A stretch of DNA of 35,554 nucleotides. It comes from an uncultured Verrucomicrobiota bacterium. Its GTDB lineage: Bacteria; Verrucomicrobiota; Verrucomicrobiia; Limisphaerales; UBA9464. The stretch spans positions 1-35,554 of the forward strand of contig CAILNN010000132.1 in the NCBI GenBank assembly GCA_903835555.1. The letters run 5' to 3'. The position numbers and the translations under genes were made by a program. Each line of letters starts with the position of its first letter. Positions within the stretch are counted from its first letter, which is position 1. The notes beneath the pieces are model-generated. The model was not told where the DNA came from and did no database searches. It saw nothing but the letters and a program-made list of their open reading frames with translations. Shown here in pieces: positions 32,844 to 35,554 of the stretch.

Positions 32844-33698
32844 TTAGTGCCCACCTCTGTCGCGAATGGTCTTCCACGACGGTATCGCCGATTGAAGCCT
32901 TCGGAAGTCATCAAAATCTCCATCAGTACGCCTGGGCGGTTGAACAAACTGGACGAAAATCTTGGGAGCCTTCCAACGCCAATGCTCCGCGTGGCCGTCG
33001 ACGAATGCCAGATTGGCCCCCTGCTGATGCCTATCGGCAGGAAGATCAAGCCATGCCTTCCCGAGGCGTGATTCATAGGGGTACAAACCGAAGGTTGGGT
33101 CCTCAATGGCGTCTTCTTGCACGTCGATAAAAGAGAAGCAATCGGATGGAGCCGGATCGCGGATTTCCGAGAGATGGGTATAGCTGCCGAGTACTTGGGG
33201 CTTGGTGTTGAGCCAAATACTCAGGTTGTAGCTGCGGGTTCGAGGCACCGAACCGCCGTCCGGCAATGGAACTCGCCCTGTATCCGAAGGACACCGATAG
33301 ATGGCGACGGACTGGTGATAGGGAAATAGGGCACCCCGCTCGATATTCGAGGTATCCACGTCTCGCCTCACATTTCCCGGACACCACGAGGCTCCGGTTT
33401 GAAGGGGGGCGTTGGTATTTCGAGCATCATAAAGGTATTCATTGGCCACCAATTGGTCCTGATGGTCTCCGGCATACAAAATATAGGCGGTCTGTAATTG
33501 GCGAAGATGGTTCAAACAGGCTGTTCGCCGTCCGAGTTTGGTGGAGCCCAGCAGCGGAGGTAGCAATAGCCCCAGAAGAGCCGCCACGATTAGGATAACC
33601 ACCAGCAGGTCAATCCAGGAAAAGCCATCCATCCTGGAAAAATCAGCATTTGGGCTACGCGAACCAGGACAATCCACGCCATTGGTAGGCCGAATCAC
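32844..33698 (-). CDS. Type IV pilin/pseudopilin-like protein (PVC prepilin family)
   Basis: A 284-residue protein, GTG start. A leader of about 25 residues ends in MDG, followed by FSWIDLLVVILIVAALLGLLLPPLL, the prepilin cleavage site (G/F) and hydrophobic helix. The usual +5 Glu is Asp and the +3 Leu is Trp. The globular part has AILNHLRQLQTAYILYAGDH-like features, a paired CPSDTG and the C-terminal FVDGHAEHWRW, diagnostic of the large H-X9-DG prepilin families expanded in Planctomycetes and Verrucomicrobia. These are thought to be exported pseudopilins of unknown role. It is divergent from trmB across 119 bp. Confidence 0.85.
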   Translation of the reverse strand: MIRPTNGVDCPGSRSPNADFSRMDGFSWIDLLVVILIVAALLGLLLPPLLGSTKLGRRTACLNHLRQLQTAYILYAGDHQDQLVANEYLYDARNTNAPLQTGASWCPGNVRRDVDTSNIERGALFPYHQSVAIYRCPSDTGRVPLPDGGSVPRTRSYNLSIWLNTKPQVLGSYTHLSEIRDPAPSDCFSFIDVQEDAIEDPTFGLYPYESRLGKAWLDLPADRHQQGANLAFVDGHAEHWRWKAPKIFVQFVQPPRRTDGDFDDFRRLQSAIPSWKTIRDRGGH

Positions 33699-33817
33699 CC
33701 AATGATTTTGCTGATTTCTAACGATATGTCCAGTGAGAAGCTGTTGTCACCTATTTTTCACCTGCCCTGGTACCCCATTGATTCGCGGAGCGTTGCCGGT
33801 CACGATACCGACCGGAA

Positions 33818-34669
33818 ATGGAAGTATCACCACAGCCTGTTGTCCCAACCGAACCGACGTTGATCATCCAGACCAACATCGTCGAACGCCTGAATTTCCA
33901 CTTGCTCTTTGGAGCCGTGCGACCAGTCGAAGTGGAGTTGGGCGCGGGCGATGGTTCGTTCCTCATTGATTATGCCGCCAGACATCCGGAACGGAATTTC
34001 CTGGGTGTCGAGCGATTGCTGGGGCGTCTTCGCAAAATTGACCGAAAAGCACGACGACGGAGACTCGATAATGTCCGGGCCTTGCGGTTGGAAGCCGCCT
34101 ATGTCGTGGAATGGATGATTCCCCACGATTCAGTCGATGCGATTCATATCTATTTCCCCGATCCCTGGCCCAAGCGACGCCATTGGCGACGGCGACTCAT
34201 CAACCTGACCTTTGGCGCAGTGGCTTGGAGGGCACTAAGACCCGGGGGCATTCTGTACCTGCGGACGGACCATCCTGGATATTTCGAGCAGATGCTCGAA
34301 GTGATGGGGCTATGCCCAAGTTTTTGTCGCACGGAGGAGCCACCCGATCTACTGGAGGTCACGACTGACTTTGAGCGCGGCTTTCAGGCGAAAGGCATCC
34401 CAACGCTACACGCCGCCTTTCAGCGTCCGCTCAATGCCGCCGATTGGGTAGCAGCACCGGTGGAAGGATATGAGCATCTCTACGCACCGCCATTCCCCGA
34501 ATTGGCCGTTGAAGAAGACATCGAACCTGAAGGCAATGCCCTGGAAGAATCGCTTGTCGAACTGCCACCTGACCAACCTTCCTATCGGAACGAACGGGAC
34601 GCTGCAGATGGAACGGTGACTGAAAACTCCCATCCATCACCGGAAAAAGATGCCACTCCATCGGCATGA
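33818..34669 (+). CDS. trmB: tRNA (guanine-N7)-methyltransferase TrmB
   Basis: A 283-residue SAM-dependent methyltransferase that makes m7G46 in the variable loop of tRNA. The SAM motif is VELGAGDGSFLIDYA, with FLGVERLLGRLRK following; IHIYFPDPWPKRRHWRRRL is the diagnostic TrmB motif, and LRPGGILYLRTDHPGYFEQM comes next. The core ends near residue 215; a further ~60-residue acidic, Pro/Ser-rich tail is unusual. The last 88 bp are antisense to the comEC end, so the tail exists only because the two genes overlap tail to tail. Confidence 0.9.
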   Translation: MEVSPQPVVPTEPTLIIQTNIVERLNFHLLFGAVRPVEVELGAGDGSFLIDYAARHPERNFLGVERLLGRLRKIDRKARRRRLDNVRALRLEAAYVVEWMIPHDSVDAIHIYFPDPWPKRRHWRRRLINLTFGAVAWRALRPGGILYLRTDHPGYFEQMLEVMGLCPSFCRTEEPPDLLEVTTDFERGFQAKGIPTLHAAFQRPLNAADWVAAPVEGYEHLYAPPFPELAVEEDIEPEGNALEESLVELPPDQPSYRNERDAADGTVTENSHPSPEKDATPSA

Positions 34670-35554
34670 AATCGAACGAGCACACTTCCGACGTCTTCGG
34701 TGTAAATCACCCGAATTCCCAATCCATTGAATCGCTCACGAGTCGGTGGCTTTACGCGTCGGGTGGCGGGATAGTGATCAGACATCACGACGAGCACCTG
34801 CGGATGCAATGCCTCCAAGAGAGCCGAACCTACCGGTTCGCTGTTGGGAGGGACCTCGCTGATCAATAAATCGCATGGGGTAACGCCTCGCTCCAGCCAA
34901 GCGCGTTGTCCGGGACGCCCCAGCTCTCCCAGCCAGAGCACCCGAAAGCCATGAACCGAGGTCGAGAGCACCATTGATCGGTCTTCACCCCTAGTAAATC
35001 GGTCATTTTCATCCGGGTGGAGGACGGTCCATCCCCAATTCGATGAGTTCAAGGTGGAGCGTTGGATCGGAATCCCCATCGACTCGGCAGCGGCCATGCC
35101 CCGCTTGGTTGCCGCCGAGCGGCTTGCCAGGCTGGAGAGCCACAGAAGCTGCGGATGACATTCGGCCAGCAGATTGGACACCCCACCGATTTGTTGCGCC
35201 GATTCTCCCGTCGCAGCCAGGCCAGCCAGTCGCTGAACTCCATGAGCGCGAAGGTAGGGAATGGTCAGACGTTGTACCGTCCGCTCGTTTCCACCCTCCA
35301 AGACGAACGTCTGACCGCGAATTGATTGGACCAAGCCGTCGCCTTTCAGAAGCGCCATTCTAATCTCTGCCCGATGCCGTATCCCCGACCATGTGGCCCC
35401 GAGAGTCGCCGAGGCGAGGAGTGCCCAGTACAGGTGCCGACGGCGGTCCGTGATGAACCAGCCCTGTGTGCATCCCAGCACAGTCCAATAATAGGCGAGC
35501 CACCAGAGCCAGGGAGGCGATTCGGTCCAGAAATGGCCTCCGGGGAGTCGCGCA
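34582..35554 (-). CDS. ComEC/Rec2-type DNA uptake protein, C-terminal part
   Basis: An open frame of 324 codons entering from the right edge: LPGGHFWTESPPWLWWLAYY belongs to the end of the ComEC membrane (Competence) domain, then a helix (LYWALLASATLGATW). The rest is the metallo-beta-lactamase-like domain, with strands GDGLVQSIRGQTFVLEGGNE and HGFRVLWLGELGRPGQRAWL. The metal-binding HxDxDH motif is missing: where LTHPDADHIGG is expected it reads AATGESAQQIGG, and the later Asp and His ligands are also not visible. ComEC carries single-stranded DNA across the inner membrane during transformation. Most of the gene lies outside the window. Confidence 0.8.
   Translation of the reverse strand, partial: ARLPGGHFWTESPPWLWWLAYYWTVLGCTQGWFITDRRRHLYWALLASATLGATWSGIRHRAEIRMALLKGDGLVQSIRGQTFVLEGGNERTVQRLTIPYLRAHGVQRLAGLAATGESAQQIGGVSNLLAECHPQLLWLSSLASRSAATKRGMAAAESMGIPIQRSTLNSSNWGWTVLHPDENDRFTRGEDRSMVLSTSVHGFRVLWLGELGRPGQRAWLERGVTPCDLLISEVPPNSEPVGSALLEALHPQVLVVMSDHYPATRRVKPPTRERFNGLGIRVIYTEDVGSVLVRFHADGVASFSGDGWEFSVTVPSAASRSFR

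Noticed and set aside
1..35554. Transfer RNA or ribosomal RNA genes
   Set aside because: I looked for T-loop-like GGTTCRA signals with matching acceptor stems and found none that fit; a program scan such as tRNAscan-SE would settle it.

Overview
The window looks like chromosomal DNA of a Verrucomicrobiota bacterium, probably of the Pedosphaera/Limisphaerales type. This is inferred from gene content: a DUF1549/DUF1553 plus DUF1501 pair, a PVC-type membrane-bound dehydrogenase fused to cytochrome c and discoidin domains, a prepilin-like protein with a 'VDGHAEHW' tail, small conserved lipoproteins, and intergenic hairpin repeats of a kind common in PVC genomes. No rRNA, tRNA, CRISPR array or intact mobile element was seen.

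Layout. 1-4658 (minus strand): start of a DUF1501 gene, its DUF1553 partner, a stand-alone sulfur carrier protein ThiS, a repeat-filled gap, a TlpA-like thioredoxin and an SGNH hydrolase. 4749-7750 (plus): two radical SAM enzymes of hopanoid side-chain synthesis, HpnH and HpnJ, separated by a 131-bp spacer with direct repeats and a perfect hairpin. 7806-10802 (plus): envelope genes (secreted protein, DUF481 beta-barrel, membrane-anchored coiled-coil protein, 52-residue lipoprotein) closed by a strong intrinsic terminator. 10946-12632 (minus): argB, an FtsB/DivIC-like gene and a lipoprotein. 12782-15598 (plus): an Lhr-type helicase. 15682-19723 (minus): a CheB-CheR-PAS fusion followed by a NarL-type histidine kinase, with no response regulator in view, then 1.1 kb without a convincing gene.

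20834-29622: a DUF4142 protein, the 860-residue dehydrogenase/cytochrome, an integrase remnant, phosphoenolpyruvate carboxylase, and the imuA-imuB mutagenesis cassette without dnaE2. 29841-31474: a secreted orphan, a decayed group II intron that keeps domains V and VI, a CACGAAG-type repeat and a possible small gene. 31614-35554: a NagB-like sugar-phosphate isomerase, a second repeat cluster, a prepilin-like protein, TrmB, and the C-terminal part of ComEC, whose metallo-beta-lactamase domain appears to have lost its metal ligands and which runs off the window.

Most of this is ordinary chromosome. The items most worth a second look are the hpnH-hpnJ locus (HpnH has an insertion and a tail, and the control region is structured), the ComEC domain, the intron remnant, and the intergenic repeats shared between distant sites. 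I found no clear candidate for a wholly new multi-gene system.
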